From NCBI GenBank assembly GCA_900756925.1, contig CAAELX010000045.1, forward strand, positions 1-41,119: a stretch of 41,119 nucleotides of DNA. Direction: 5' to 3'. The stretch's first letter is position 1. Every line of letters starts with the position of its first letter. The position numbers and the translations under genes are program-made. Shown here piece by piece: positions 25,622 to 34,046 of this stretch. The DNA is from an uncultured Roseburia sp. GTDB taxonomy: Bacteria; Bacillota; Clostridia; Lachnospirales; Lachnospiraceae. Under the pieces are notes generated by a model. It did no database searches, had not been told where the DNA came from, and saw only the letters and a program-made list of their open reading frames with translations.

Positions 25622-26173
25622 ATGGATAAGAATAAAATCGAACAGGGTGTCAGATTAATTCTTGAGGGAATCGGGGAAAATCCGGAGCGGGAAGGCTTAC
25701 TTGATACACCGGACCGGATTGCGAGAATGTATGGGGAGATTTTTGCAGGACTTACACAGACTGCGGAGGAGCCGCTCTCAAAAACATTCCACGCAAAGAA
25801 TAACGAGATGGTATTGGAAAAAGACATTACATTCTACTCGACCTGTGAGCATCATTTTATGCCCTTTTACGGGAAAGCACATGTGGCATATATCCCGGAC
25901 GGCAAGGTGGTGGGGCTGAGTAAGTTGGCCAGAACTGTGGAAGTGTACGCAAAGCGACCACAGCTTCAGGAGCAGCTCACAGCGCAGATCGCGGATGCCC
26001 TGATGGAATACTTAAAGCCGCAGGGGGCAATGGTCATGATCGAAGCAGAGCATATGTGCATGACAATGCGCGGCGTGAAGAAACCGGGCAGTAAGACGGT
26101 GACATTTGTGACACGCGGCGTTTTTGAGGAGAACGACAGATTACAGCAGCAGTTTTTCCAGCTGGTGCGATAG
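25622..26173 (+). CDS. folE: GTP cyclohydrolase I
   Basis: FolE converts GTP to 7,8-dihydroneopterin triphosphate, the first step of folate synthesis. The zinc ligands Cys75 and His78 lie in [15 protein letters not shown], and Cys146 in [39 protein letters not shown] is the other signature. The ATG at 25622 follows GAGGAAG and gives 183 residues, the usual length. In-frame codons from 25559 would add 21 basic residues not seen in the family. It is followed 29 nt later by folP. Confidence 0.97.
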   Translation: MDKNKIEQGVRLILEGIGENPEREGLLDTPDRIARMYGEIFAGLTQTAEEPLSKTFHAKNNEMVLEKDITFYSTCEHHFMPFYGKAHVAYIPDGKVVGLSKLARTVEVYAKRPQLQEQLTAQIADALMEYLKPQGAMVMIEAEHMCMTMRGVKKPGSKTVTFVTRGVFEENDRLQQQFFQLVR

Positions 26174-26202
26174 CAGGATAGAAAACCGGAGGAAGAAAAC
26201 GG

Positions 26203-27009
26203 ATGAAAATCGGAAACAGGGAATTTGCAGAAAATAATCATACTTACATTATGGGAATCCTGAATGTGACACCGGATTCTTTTTCGGATGGAGGAAAGTT
26301 CAACCATCTCGATCAGGCATTAACCCATGTAGGTGAGATGATACGGGATGGTGCCGATGTGGTCGATATTGGTGGCGAATCTACAAGACCGGGCTATACG
26401 AAGATTTCGGATGAGGAGGAGATTGCGCGGGTTGTTCCGGTGATCGAGGCTGTGAAGCGTGAATTTGATATCCCGGTTTCAATTGATACTTATAAAAGTG
26501 GTGTGGCGCGTGCAGCCGCAGAGGCGGGCGCAGACCTCATCAATGATATCTGGGGACTGAAATACGATGAGAAAATGGCAGGTGTTATCGCAGAGAAGCA
26601 GCTTGCCTGCTGTCTGATGCACAACCGTGAGAAAGCAGAGTACAGAAATTTCATGGAAGAGATGAAGCAGGATCTGCGGGAGACGATTGCGCTTGCGAAG
26701 GCTGCCGGAATTGCACAGGATAAGATTATCTTAGATCCGGGAGTCGGATTTGCCAAGAGTTATGAGAACAATCTCGAATCCATCCTAAGGCTTACAGAGG
26801 TAAAGGAGCTCGGTTACCCGGTGCTGCTTGGAACATCAAGGAAATCCGTGGTCGGGCTGACCTTAGATCTCCCTGCTGCAGAACGCGTGGAGGGAACTCT
26901 GGTCACGACCGTATTTGCCGTACAGGCAGGCTGTATGTTCGTGCGCGTGCATGATGTGAGGGAGAATGCAAGGGCAGTGAAGATGACAGAGGCGATTTTG
27001 CGCGCATAA
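26203..27009 (+). CDS. folP: Dihydropteroate synthase
   Basis: FolP condenses p-aminobenzoate with hydroxymethyl-dihydropterin pyrophosphate and is the sulfonamide target. The signatures are MGILNVTPDSFSDGGKF near 16-32, ADVVDIGGESTRPGY, ISIDTYK-type PVSIDTYKSGVARAAAEAGADLINDIWG (read in pieces), ILDPGVGFAKSYENN and LLGTSRKSVVG. The 268 residues are normal. GGAGGAAG precedes the ATG. It sits between folE and the folB-folK fusion, as expected for a biosynthetic operon. Confidence 0.97.
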   Translation: MKIGNREFAENNHTYIMGILNVTPDSFSDGGKFNHLDQALTHVGEMIRDGADVVDIGGESTRPGYTKISDEEEIARVVPVIEAVKREFDIPVSIDTYKSGVARAAAEAGADLINDIWGLKYDEKMAGVIAEKQLACCLMHNREKAEYRNFMEEMKQDLRETIALAKAAGIAQDKIILDPGVGFAKSYENNLESILRLTEVKELGYPVLLGTSRKSVVGLTLDLPAAERVEGTLVTTVFAVQAGCMFVRVHDVRENARAVKMTEAILRA

Positions 27010-27022
27010 TGGAGGAAAAAGA

Positions 27023-27844
27023 ATGCAGGATTATATTAAGATCACGAATCTGAAAATATTTGCACATCACGGGGTATTCCCGGAGGAGACAAGGGATGGA
27101 CAGGACTTCTATGTGAATGCGAAGCTGTACTTAGACTGCCGGAAAGCGGGACTGACCGATCTTCTGGAAGATTCCATGAATTACGGGGAGGCATGTCAGT
27201 TTATGACGGCATTTTTGCAGGAACACACATACAAGCTGATCGAGAGTGCCGCAGAGAAGCTCGCGGAGGCGATGCTTCTTGCCATGCCAATTTTAAAAGG
27301 AGTGGAGATCGAACTGTGCAAACCGCATGCCCCGATCGGGCTTCCGTTTGAAAATGTTTCCGTAACGATCGAGAGAAGCTGGCATCAGGTGTACCTGGCA
27401 GTCGGCTCGAATATGGGAGACAAGAATACCTATATTAAGAACGGTATTGCAGAGTTAAAAGAGATCACAGATGTGCGGGATGTGCGTGTGTCAGATCTGT
27501 TTGTCACGAAGCCATACGGCGGTGTGGAACAGGAAGATTTCGTGAACGGAGCGATCGCATTACAGACCCTTCTGACCCCGCAGGAATTGTTAGAGAAGCT
27601 CCATGAGATCGAGCAGCATGCCAACCGGGAGAGGATCGTCCACTGGGGACCGCGGACTCTGGATCTGGATATTATTTTCTATGACAAGCTTGTGTATGAG
27701 GACGAGAACCTGATCATTCCGCATGTAGATATGGAGAACCGGGACTTTGTATTAAAGCCGCTGATGGAACTCTGTCCGAACTACAGACACCCGGTAACTG
27801 GCCAGACAGTAAGCCAGATGCTTGCAGCACTGTCAGAGCGTTAG
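27023..27844 (+). CDS. folBK: Fused dihydroneopterin aldolase / HPPK (FolB-FolK)
   Basis: Two enzymes are joined in one chain. Residues 1-118 are FolB, which cleaves dihydroneopterin to hydroxymethyl-dihydropterin (DYIKITNLKIFAHHGVFPEE, SMNYGEACQ, LCKPHAPIGLPFENVSVTIER). Residues from about 122 are FolK, which adds pyrophosphate (YLAVGSNMGDKNTYIKNG, TKPYGGVEQEDFVNGA, RTLDLDIIFYDKLVYE, IPHVDMENRDFVLKPL). The 273 residues account for both complete domains with almost no linker. GGAGG lies upstream of the ATG, 13 nt after folP. Such fusions occur in several Firmicutes. Confidence 0.96.
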   Translation: MQDYIKITNLKIFAHHGVFPEETRDGQDFYVNAKLYLDCRKAGLTDLLEDSMNYGEACQFMTAFLQEHTYKLIESAAEKLAEAMLLAMPILKGVEIELCKPHAPIGLPFENVSVTIERSWHQVYLAVGSNMGDKNTYIKNGIAELKEITDVRDVRVSDLFVTKPYGGVEQEDFVNGAIALQTLLTPQELLEKLHEIEQHANRERIVHWGPRTLDLDIIFYDKLVYEDENLIIPHVDMENRDFVLKPLMELCPNYRHPVTGQTVSQMLAALSER

Positions 27845-27861
27845 AAAGGAATATACGAAAA

Positions 27862-28509
27862 ATGAAGGCAATTTTATTAGATCTGGATGGAACAATTATC
27901 AACTCCGAGGAGGGCATTACAAAGTGCGTGCAGTATGCATTAAAAAGCTTTGGCATCGATGAGCCGGACCGGACAAAGCTGCTCTGCTTCATCGGACCGC
28001 CATTAGACCCGGTTTTCCGGGAAAAATATGGCTTTGACGCCCAAAAAGCCTGGGCGGCAGTGAGAAAGTACAGAGAGCGCTTCGACAGGGAGGGCATTTT
28101 CGAGTGTGAGCTGTACGATGGCATCGCAGAGCTGATCCGGAAATTAAAAGAGAAGGGCTATGTGATTGCGCTTGCATCCTCCAAACCGGAGACCGCATGC
28201 AGACGGATTTTAGAACATTTTTCCCTGACCAGTTACTTTGACATGATCGTAGGTTCAACCTTAGACGGACGCATCAGCACGAAGCAGGAAGTGTTAGAGG
28301 AGCTCGGCAGAAGAATGGAACACTTAAATATCCCGAAAGAGGAGATGTGCCTGATCGGGGATACCGCCTACGATGTGGTTGGGGCGAATCAGTTTGGAAT
28401 CCGCTGTGTCGGCGTGACGTATGGTTTTGGAACAAGGGAGCAGTTACAGAAAGCCGGTGCATACCGGATCTGTGACAGCGTGGAGGAAATAGGAAAACTA
28501 TTTTTGTAA
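27862..28509 (+). CDS. HAD family hydrolase, Gph/PpaX-like phosphatase
   Basis: This is a HAD subfamily IA phosphatase of 215 residues. Motif I is LLDLDGTIINSEEG (Asp at 7 and 9), motif II ALASSKPE, motif III the Lys of STKQEVLEEL, and motif IV IGDTAYDVVGAN. A helical cap lies between about 15 and 85. Relatives act on phosphoglycolate, pyrophosphate or sugar phosphates, and the substrate cannot be read from sequence. It starts 17 nt after the FolB-FolK gene, with AAAGGA as ribosome site, so it belongs to the folate run. A role in removing phosphate from dihydroneopterin phosphate is possible. Confidence 0.9.
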   Translation: MKAILLDLDGTIINSEEGITKCVQYALKSFGIDEPDRTKLLCFIGPPLDPVFREKYGFDAQKAWAAVRKYRERFDREGIFECELYDGIAELIRKLKEKGYVIALASSKPETACRRILEHFSLTSYFDMIVGSTLDGRISTKQEVLEELGRRMEHLNIPKEEMCLIGDTAYDVVGANQFGIRCVGVTYGFGTREQLQKAGAYRICDSVEEIGKLFL

Positions 28510-28521
28510 GAAAGGCAGACA

Positions 28522-29322
28522 ATGAAAACATCAACCGGTTATAAAATCTGGCAGATAGTATATCCAATCGGCATTTATTATGTGGTATCTAGTCTGGCAT
28601 ACTTTGTGCTCACACTTTTTCTTGGAGAGGATACACAGACTTATATGGTAAGGCAGATGTTCTGTTCGGCGGTGACAATTCCTGCCATACAGAGCTTCTA
28701 TATGCAGGATAAACATACAGAAGAAATCGTGTACGGAAAAAGAACGTTTTCGATGAATCCTTGCTTTCTCCGGATGGCGGGGATCACAGCAGTGGCAATG
28801 GCACTGCTTGGGTTCGCTGTGAATAACCTGATCGCCATGACAGGGCTTACAGGGGTATCGGCAGGATTTGAGCGTGCAAACACAGCTTTTTTCGGCGGCA
28901 TGGTTTTGTATGAGCTGCTCGGGTCGTGCCTGCTTATTCCTGTGGCGGAGGAACTGATCTTCCGCGGTGTGGTGTTCAAACGACTGAAATTATACATCGG
29001 GGCAGTACCGGCGATTGTTTTCTCAGCGTTGATTTTTGGGATTATGCATGTGAATCTGGTGCAGTGTTTGTATGCGGCAGTGTTGGGACTTGGACTTGCG
29101 TTGCTTTATGAGAAGACGAATCTGTTCTGTATCCCGGTGATCGGTCATATTGCGGCAAATCTGGTCGCGGTGGCACGCGCTGAAACAGGCATCTTTGATT
29201 TTGCATTTTATCCGAATGTATCCGGCATTGTGGTGACATTTGTGGCGGCAGCCTGTGCGGGTGTGCTTCTGCATCGGGTATGGAAAATGCCTGAGTGGGA
29301 AGATATGCAGAATAAACAATAG
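28522..29322 (+). CDS. CPBP family intramembrane glutamic endopeptidase
   Basis: This membrane protein of 266 residues has about seven helices. It carries the CPBP (Abi/Rce1-like) motifs: the Glu pair and Arg in VAEELIFRGVVFKRLK near 139-154, the next motif in FSALIFGIMHVNLVQ with its His, and a later HIAANLV motif with another His. These proteins are presumed membrane proteases. In some bacteria they act in bacteriocin immunity or processing, while others have no known substrate. It starts 13 nt after the HAD gene behind AAAGGC. No bacteriocin-like small gene is visible nearby. Confidence 0.9.
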   Translation: MKTSTGYKIWQIVYPIGIYYVVSSLAYFVLTLFLGEDTQTYMVRQMFCSAVTIPAIQSFYMQDKHTEEIVYGKRTFSMNPCFLRMAGITAVAMALLGFAVNNLIAMTGLTGVSAGFERANTAFFGGMVLYELLGSCLLIPVAEELIFRGVVFKRLKLYIGAVPAIVFSALIFGIMHVNLVQCLYAAVLGLGLALLYEKTNLFCIPVIGHIAANLVAVARAETGIFDFAFYPNVSGIVVTFVAAACAGVLLHRVWKMPEWEDMQNKQ

Positions 29323-29323
29323 A

Positions 29324-29878
29324 ATGTATTTTGTATACAGAAATGAAGCGGGAAGGATGAGAACGGTGTCAGGAAAAATGGAGCCAAGGCTTCCAAAAGA
29401 AAAAGAATTATTTTTTATGCAGGAGTTGGAGGAAATCTGTAAAAATTCGAGAATCTTACAGTCCCATAAGTATATACAACACGGGGATACCAGCGTCTTC
29501 CGGCACAGTGTGTCGGTTGCGTACTACAGTTATTATCTGGCATGGAAAATGCACATGCCGGTAGATGAGAAGTCCTTAATCCGTGGTGCACTGCTTCACG
29601 ATTATTTTCTATACGACTGGCATGAGAAAGATGCCAGCCACAAATGGCATGGGTTCCATCACGCGAGGAAGGCGTTGCAGAATGCGATGGAAGATTTCGA
29701 CCTGAATGAGGTGGAACAGGATATCATCCGCTGCCATATGTTTCCGTTAAATCCGAGACCACCAAAGTATATGGAGAGCTGGATCATCTGCTATGCGGAT
29801 AAAGTGTGCTCGGGTATTGAGACCGCAAAAGGGATCCGGATACCGGAAGTAGTACAATATTTTCTGGCAAAGATCTGA
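29324..29878 (+). CDS. HD domain-containing hydrolase
   Basis: This is a small HD-type phosphohydrolase. The metal-binding residues are visible as the His of VFRHSVSVAYYSYYLA, the HD pair in LIRGALLHDYFLYDW, His residues in HGFHHARKAL and the later DIIRCHMFPL. Relatives cleave phosphate from nucleotides or related compounds, and no substrate is implied here. The start is unclear. The ATG at 29324 overlaps the end of the CPBP gene region (TAGAATG), so coupling is possible. GTG at 29366 has GGAAGG at good distance, and ATG at 29378 has AGGAA close by. All keep the whole HD core. Confidence 0.85.
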   Translation: MYFVYRNEAGRMRTVSGKMEPRLPKEKELFFMQELEEICKNSRILQSHKYIQHGDTSVFRHSVSVAYYSYYLAWKMHMPVDEKSLIRGALLHDYFLYDWHEKDASHKWHGFHHARKALQNAMEDFDLNEVEQDIIRCHMFPLNPRPPKYMESWIICYADKVCSGIETAKGIRIPEVVQYFLAKI

Positions 29879-29893
29879 CAGGAGGAGAAAACG

Positions 29894-30745
29894 TTGAATG
29901 GCATCAGACTAGTCGCATTGGATATGGACGGAACGCTATTAAATAATGCGAATGAGATTACAACTGAAAATAAAGAGGCGATACAGGAAGCAGTTGAGAG
30001 AGGGATTGAAGTGGTCATCTCCACAGGGCGTCCTTTTGTAGGGGTGCACGCCAAAGAGCTTGTGCCGCTCGGGGTTCACTATGCGATCACGGCAAACGGG
30101 GGCGCGGTCTATCAGATGGTCGGGCAGGAGTGTATTTTCGAGAGTTCCATGGCGTGCGGGAAGATCTGTCCGATTATCAGGGAGCTTCAGAAGAAGGAGA
30201 TTCATTTCAATGCGTTCGTGAATGGAAAACGGTACGGTGAGACCTCCCGTCTTCCAATCATTGACCGCCTTGTGATGCCGGAGGCAACGAAGAAGTTTAT
30301 CCGTTCTTCTACAATTCCGGTGGATGATATGGCAGCGTTTTTAGAGGAAAACGGGCTGAATGTTGAGAAGATGACGTTAAACTTCTTAGAACAGCCGGAC
30401 GGCTCTTTTAAGGACCGTGACGATGTGATCCGCCTGTTCGAGCAGAATCCGTATGTGACATATCTGTCCGGTGGATATTCGAATCTGGAACTGACAAAGG
30501 CGGGAACAACCAAAGGACTTGGGCTGAAGTTCCTCGCTGATTATTTACATATTCCGTTAGAGGAGACGATGGCAGTCGGGGATACACCGAACGACCTTGA
30601 TATTATAAGGACAGCAGGGGTCGGTGTTGCGATGGAAAATGCATATGAGGAAGTGAAGCAGGCGGCAGATTTTGTCACCCGCTCAAATGAGGAGAGCGGT
30701 GTGGCGTATGCCATCCGGATGCTGGCATTCGGTTCATGCCGATAA
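29894..30745 (+). CDS. Cof-type HAD family hydrolase (YidA-like sugar phosphatase)
   Basis: This is a HAD subfamily IIB phosphatase of 283 residues. Motif I is LVALDMDGTLLNNANEI, motif II STGRP, with the Lys in TKGLGLKFLADYL and motif IV VGDTPNDLDIIRTAGVGVAMENA. A large C2 cap lies between about 85 and 190. Members remove phosphate from sugar phosphates, flavin mononucleotide or other small molecules. The start is a TTG with a full AGGAGG nine bases upstream. No ATG fits. It is the last gene before a bidirectional terminator. Confidence 0.92.
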   Translation: MNGIRLVALDMDGTLLNNANEITTENKEAIQEAVERGIEVVISTGRPFVGVHAKELVPLGVHYAITANGGAVYQMVGQECIFESSMACGKICPIIRELQKKEIHFNAFVNGKRYGETSRLPIIDRLVMPEATKKFIRSSTIPVDDMAAFLEENGLNVEKMTLNFLEQPDGSFKDRDDVIRLFEQNPYVTYLSGGYSNLELTKAGTTKGLGLKFLADYLHIPLEETMAVGDTPNDLDIIRTAGVGVAMENAYEEVKQAADFVTRSNEESGVAYAIRMLAFGSCR

Positions 30746-30790
30746 AAAAATCTACCAGACACAGTTTTGAAACTGACTGGTGGATTTTTT
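30743..30790. terminator. Bidirectional terminator between converging genes
   Basis: An A-run, then ACCAG pairing with CTGGT and an inner CAGTTT/AAACTG stem, then a T-run (30785-30790). The A-run before the stem serves the minus strand, so both the Cof gene and the CLC gene can end here. Confidence 0.85.
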
Positions 30791-30804
30791 ATGGGGAAAA
30801 CAAA

Positions 30805-32064
30805 TCAGTGGGTTTTTCGGTTGATGTAATTGGTTTTGTATTTCGAATAAATGATTTTCTGGCTGCTATAGAGCCCGTAATAGCCGGAAAGCATATAGCT
30901 GAATGCGACAGCTAACAGAAAATAAGGCATCGCATCATAGCCGAACAGTTCGAAGCTGATAAGCAGAGCAGTGATGGGGCAGTTCGTGACACCACAGAAT
31001 ACAGCGGTCATGCCGACAGCAGTGCATAAGGACGGCGAGAACCCGAGGATATTTCCGAACAGGCAGCCGAATGCAGCACCTGTGAAAAAGGACGGGACAA
31101 TCTCGCCGCCTTTAAATCCTGCACCAAGCGTGACAGCGGTAAACAGCATTTTTAAAATAAAAGCTTCCGGAGGCACCTGTCCTTGCATATATTGTTCGAT
31201 CATATTCATGCCGGCACCATTGTAGGTCTGGTCGCCGACGAGCAGCGTCAGGGCGATGACGAGACAGCCGCCGACGAAAATCCGGATGTAGGCATTTTTG
31301 AAAAAGCGCTTATACAGATGATCCGAGCTGTGGAGCATAATGCAGAACAGAATGCTGACACCGGCACACAATATGGCGAGAACGGAGATCTTCACAGCCG
31401 GAAGGAACCGGAATGTCGGGATCTTCTCAATCAGGAACAGTTCCTGTGATACGCCGAAATAGCGGGCTACCATGGAGGCAACAAGCGAGGAGATGACGCA
31501 TGGGACGAGTGCAGCATAATACATGACGCCGACACTGACAACTTCCATGGAGAAGACCGCTGCAGCCATCGGGGTGCCAAACAGCGCGGAGAACGCAGCG
31601 CTCATGCCGCACATGATCATAATGTGTTTGTCTTTGTCATCGAAGCAAAACAGCTTTCCAAGTCCGTTCCCGATGCTTCCACCAAGCTGTAAGGCTGCAC
31701 CCTCACGTCCGGCAGAACCGCCGAACAGATGTGTGATCAGCGTTGAGAGAAAGATTAAGGGTGCCATTCGAAGCGGCAGCTCCTCGTCGGAGTGGATCGC
31801 AGATAAGACGAGGTTCGTTCCGGTGTCCTTCTCATCATGAAGCAGGCGGTAACAGCCGACAATCACAAGCCCGCTGACCGGCAGCAGAAAAATGAGCCAC
31901 GGGTTCTTCGTCCTTGTCAGTGTGACAAGATACATACCAAAATAAAAAAGCGTACCAATCCCTCCGACGATCAGACCAGAGAGGATGGCAAAAATGACCC
32001 ACCGGATTGAAGTGCCGACTAACTTTGTCTGGTGGATCAGTTTGTTTCGAATCAGTTCTTTCAT
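30805..32064 (-). CDS. CLC family anion transporter, probable fluoride/proton antiporter (CLC-F type)
   Basis: This membrane protein of 419 residues has the CLC fold with about ten or more helices. Instead of the chloride-binding GSGIP motif it has Gly82-Thr83-Asn84-Leu85 (TGTNLVL). The gating glutamate is Glu121 in GGSAGREGAALQLGG, and a second glutamate, Glu321, lies in GAGFKGGEIVPSFF. Tyr399 is near the end. As I recall, these are the marks of the fluoride-specific clade, where Asn replaces the Ser/Pro motif and the helix-N motif is GGE. Chloride transport cannot be ruled out. The start was moved to the ATG after GGGAG; an ATG eight codons earlier lacks a site. No fluoride riboswitch pattern is seen in the leader. 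Confidence 0.88.
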   Translation of the reverse strand: MKELIRNKLIHQTKLVGTSIRWVIFAILSGLIVGGIGTLFYFGMYLVTLTRTKNPWLIFLLPVSGLVIVGCYRLLHDEKDTGTNLVLSAIHSDEELPLRMAPLIFLSTLITHLFGGSAGREGAALQLGGSIGNGLGKLFCFDDKDKHIMIMCGMSAAFSALFGTPMAAAVFSMEVVSVGVMYYAALVPCVISSLVASMVARYFGVSQELFLIEKIPTFRFLPAVKISVLAILCAGVSILFCIMLHSSDHLYKRFFKNAYIRIFVGGCLVIALTLLVGDQTYNGAGMNMIEQYMQGQVPPEAFILKMLFTAVTLGAGFKGGEIVPSFFTGAAFGCLFGNILGFSPSLCTAVGMTAVFCGVTNCPITALLISFELFGYDAMPYFLLAVAFSYMLSGYYGLYSSQKIIYSKYKTNYINRKTH

Positions 32065-32126
32065 AACAGAAAACTCCCATTTTTTCATTAGAATTTCAAA
32101 TAAGACACAGTGTACCGTCTAAGAAA

Positions 32127-32155
32127 ATAGTAGCATTTGAAACGGTGTTTTTCAA
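32127..32155 (-). promoter_or_regulatory. CLC gene promoter
   Basis: On the minus strand TTGAAA (32150-32155) and TACTAT (32127-32132) are 17 nt apart, with TGC before the -10. The transcript leader is about 55 nt. Confidence 0.7.
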
Positions 32156-32276
32156 TAAGAAAAAAGAAACCTGCATAAGACTTTGTGGGAACAGGATTAT
32201 ATAACAAAAAATAGAAACCGATTTTGTACAAAATAAACAAAAATTAAAACTTTGCGAAAAAATACGAAAATAATGG

Positions 32277-32305
32277 TGGACAGAACGGAAAAATATGGTT
32301 AGGAT
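32277..32305 (+). promoter_or_regulatory. Possible malQ promoter
   Basis: TGGACA (32277-32282) and TAGGAT (32300-32305) are 17 nt apart, about 60 nt before the malQ start. The region 32160-32275 is very AT-rich and offers weaker alternatives such as TATATA near 32199. No clear catabolite repression site was found. Confidence 0.45.
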
Positions 32306-32366
32306 AGAGCATAGAGAAGAAGAGTTTTCCTACTCAAATGATAGAAGAAACAAGGAGAAAAATGTT

Positions 32367-33848
32367 ATGAGAAGCAGTGGAGTATTGATGCATATTTCAT
32401 CTTTACCGTCCCCGTATGGCATCGGAACTATGGGAAAGGAAGCGGTAAAATTTGTCGATTTCTTAGAGAAGGCAGGGCAGACTTACTGGCAGATTCTGCC
32501 AATCTGTCCGACTAGTTACGGGGATTCCCCGTATCAGTCATTTTCCAGCTTTGCCGGAAACCCGTATTTTATCGACCTCGAACTTCTATGCAAAGAGAAG
32601 CTTTTGAAGAAGGCAGAGTGCGAGGCTGTCGCATGGGGATCTGATCCGCGCCGTGTGGACTATGGCATAATGTACCATTCCCGTTATACGGTTTTAAGAA
32701 AGGCATCAGAGCGTTTTCTGAAAAATGTGCCGGAAGATTTCGCCGGGTTCTGTGAGAGAGAGGCAGACTGGCTCAATGATTATGCCCTTTTTATGGCTTT
32801 GAAGGATGCCCATAAAGGCATGGCATGGTCGAATTGGGAGCGGGAGCTGAAGTTCCGCGAGGAGAATGCGCTTGCAGAGGCGCGGGAAGAATACGCGGAG
32901 GATATTTTATTCTATAAGACGATCGAGTATCTCTTCTTCAAACAGTGGAGAGCGCTGAAAGCATATGCGAATGAAAAAGGAATCCAGATTATCGGGGATG
33001 TTCCAATCTACGTTGCGGGGGATTCGGCAGACGTGTGGGCGAATCCGACACAGTTCTATCTGGATGAGAACTTAGATCCGATTGATGTTGCAGGATGCCC
33101 GCCGGATGCATTTTCCGATGACGGACAGCTGTGGGGCAATCCGCTGTTTAGGTGGGATACAATGAAGCAGGACGGTTATGAGTGGTGGACAAAGCGCGTG
33201 AAGGCAATGTCCGAGTTATACGATATTGTCCGCATCGATCATTTCCGTGGATTCGATTCTTATTATGCGATCCCTGCAAAGGATGACACAGCCCGAAACG
33301 GTAAGTGGTGTGAGGGACCTGGCATGGATCTGTTCCGTACGCTTGAGGAGAAGCTTGGCAAGTTAAAGATTATCGTGGAAGACCTCGGTTTCCTGACTCC
33401 ATCCGTTATGAAGCTGGTGGAGGATTCCGGATTCCCGGGCATGAAGGTTATTCAGTTCGCATTTGATTCCAGAGAGGGAAGCGATTATCTGCCGCACAAT
33501 TATAAGCCACACTCTGTTGTATACACGGGAACCCATGACAACGATACTGTGATGGGCTGGATGAAGACGGCACCGAAGGAGAGTGTGAAGTTCGCGAAGG
33601 AATACTTAAACCTCACAAAGGAAGAAGGCTATAACTGGGGCATGATGCGTGGCGCATGGGGGTCTGTGAGCGACCTTGCGATCGTGCCGATGCAGGATAT
33701 TATCGGTGTCGGATCTGAGGGACGTATGAATACACCATCAACCCAGGGAATGAACTGGGGATGGAGGGCAACTGCCGACCAGATTACCGGAAAGCTTGCA
33801 AAACGTGTTTATAAGTATATGCAGATGTACGGACGTCTCAGAAAATAA
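32367..33848 (+). CDS. malQ: 4-alpha-glucanotransferase (amylomaltase)
   Basis: MalQ moves maltodextrin segments between chains and so helps recycle starch or glycogen breakdown products in the cytosol. It is GH77, with the N-terminal SSGVLMHISSLPSPYGIG, QILPICPTSYGDSPYQSFSSFAGNP, nucleophile Asp291 in VRIDHFRGF, acid/base Glu338 in IVEDLG and Asp391 in GTHDNDT. The ATG at 32367 follows AAGGAG and gives 493 residues, the size of the short bacterial type. It is a single-gene unit with its own terminator. It is consistent with the sugar-import ATPase encoded elsewhere in the window, but they are not linked. Confidence 0.96.
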   Translation: MRSSGVLMHISSLPSPYGIGTMGKEAVKFVDFLEKAGQTYWQILPICPTSYGDSPYQSFSSFAGNPYFIDLELLCKEKLLKKAECEAVAWGSDPRRVDYGIMYHSRYTVLRKASERFLKNVPEDFAGFCEREADWLNDYALFMALKDAHKGMAWSNWERELKFREENALAEAREEYAEDILFYKTIEYLFFKQWRALKAYANEKGIQIIGDVPIYVAGDSADVWANPTQFYLDENLDPIDVAGCPPDAFSDDGQLWGNPLFRWDTMKQDGYEWWTKRVKAMSELYDIVRIDHFRGFDSYYAIPAKDDTARNGKWCEGPGMDLFRTLEEKLGKLKIIVEDLGFLTPSVMKLVEDSGFPGMKVIQFAFDSREGSDYLPHNYKPHSVVYTGTHDNDTVMGWMKTAPKESVKFAKEYLNLTKEEGYNWGMMRGAWGSVSDLAIVPMQDIIGVGSEGRMNTPSTQGMNWGWRATADQITGKLAKRVYKYMQMYGRLRK

Positions 33849-33889
33849 GAAAAACAGGAAAAGGGAAAACCATCCGAATGGGGAGATTG

Positions 33890-33918
33890 CGGGACGGCTT
33901 CGGTCGTCCCGTTTTTTT
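33890..33918 (+). terminator. Rho-independent terminator of malQ
   Basis: CGGGACGGC and GGTCGTCCCG form a stem capped by a UUCG tetraloop (C-UUCG-G), followed by seven T. Confidence 0.95.
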
Positions 33919-33948
33919 GCTGTTTCCGTACGGCGCTTTACAAAATGT

Positions 33949-33977
33949 TTGACGATTCGTGCTGTCCGGAGTAAAAT
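33949..33977 (+). promoter_or_regulatory. glmM promoter
   Basis: TTGACG (33949-33954) and TAAAAT (33972-33977) are separated by exactly 17 nt, 70 nt before the start codon. Confidence 0.8.
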
Positions 33978-34046
33978 AGAAAAGAATGGACAGAAAATCA
34001 GAAAAAAGAAAGTTTTGTCTGAATTTGATGTTAAAGGAGAATACAA

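Noticed and set aside
28522..29322. Bacteriocin immunity role for the CPBP protein
   Set aside because: No bacteriocin precursor or processing transporter is nearby; the gene sits within a housekeeping run.
32064..32300. Fluoride riboswitch upstream of the CLC gene
   Set aside because: I searched both strands by eye for the GG-N-GATG core and pairing arms and found none.
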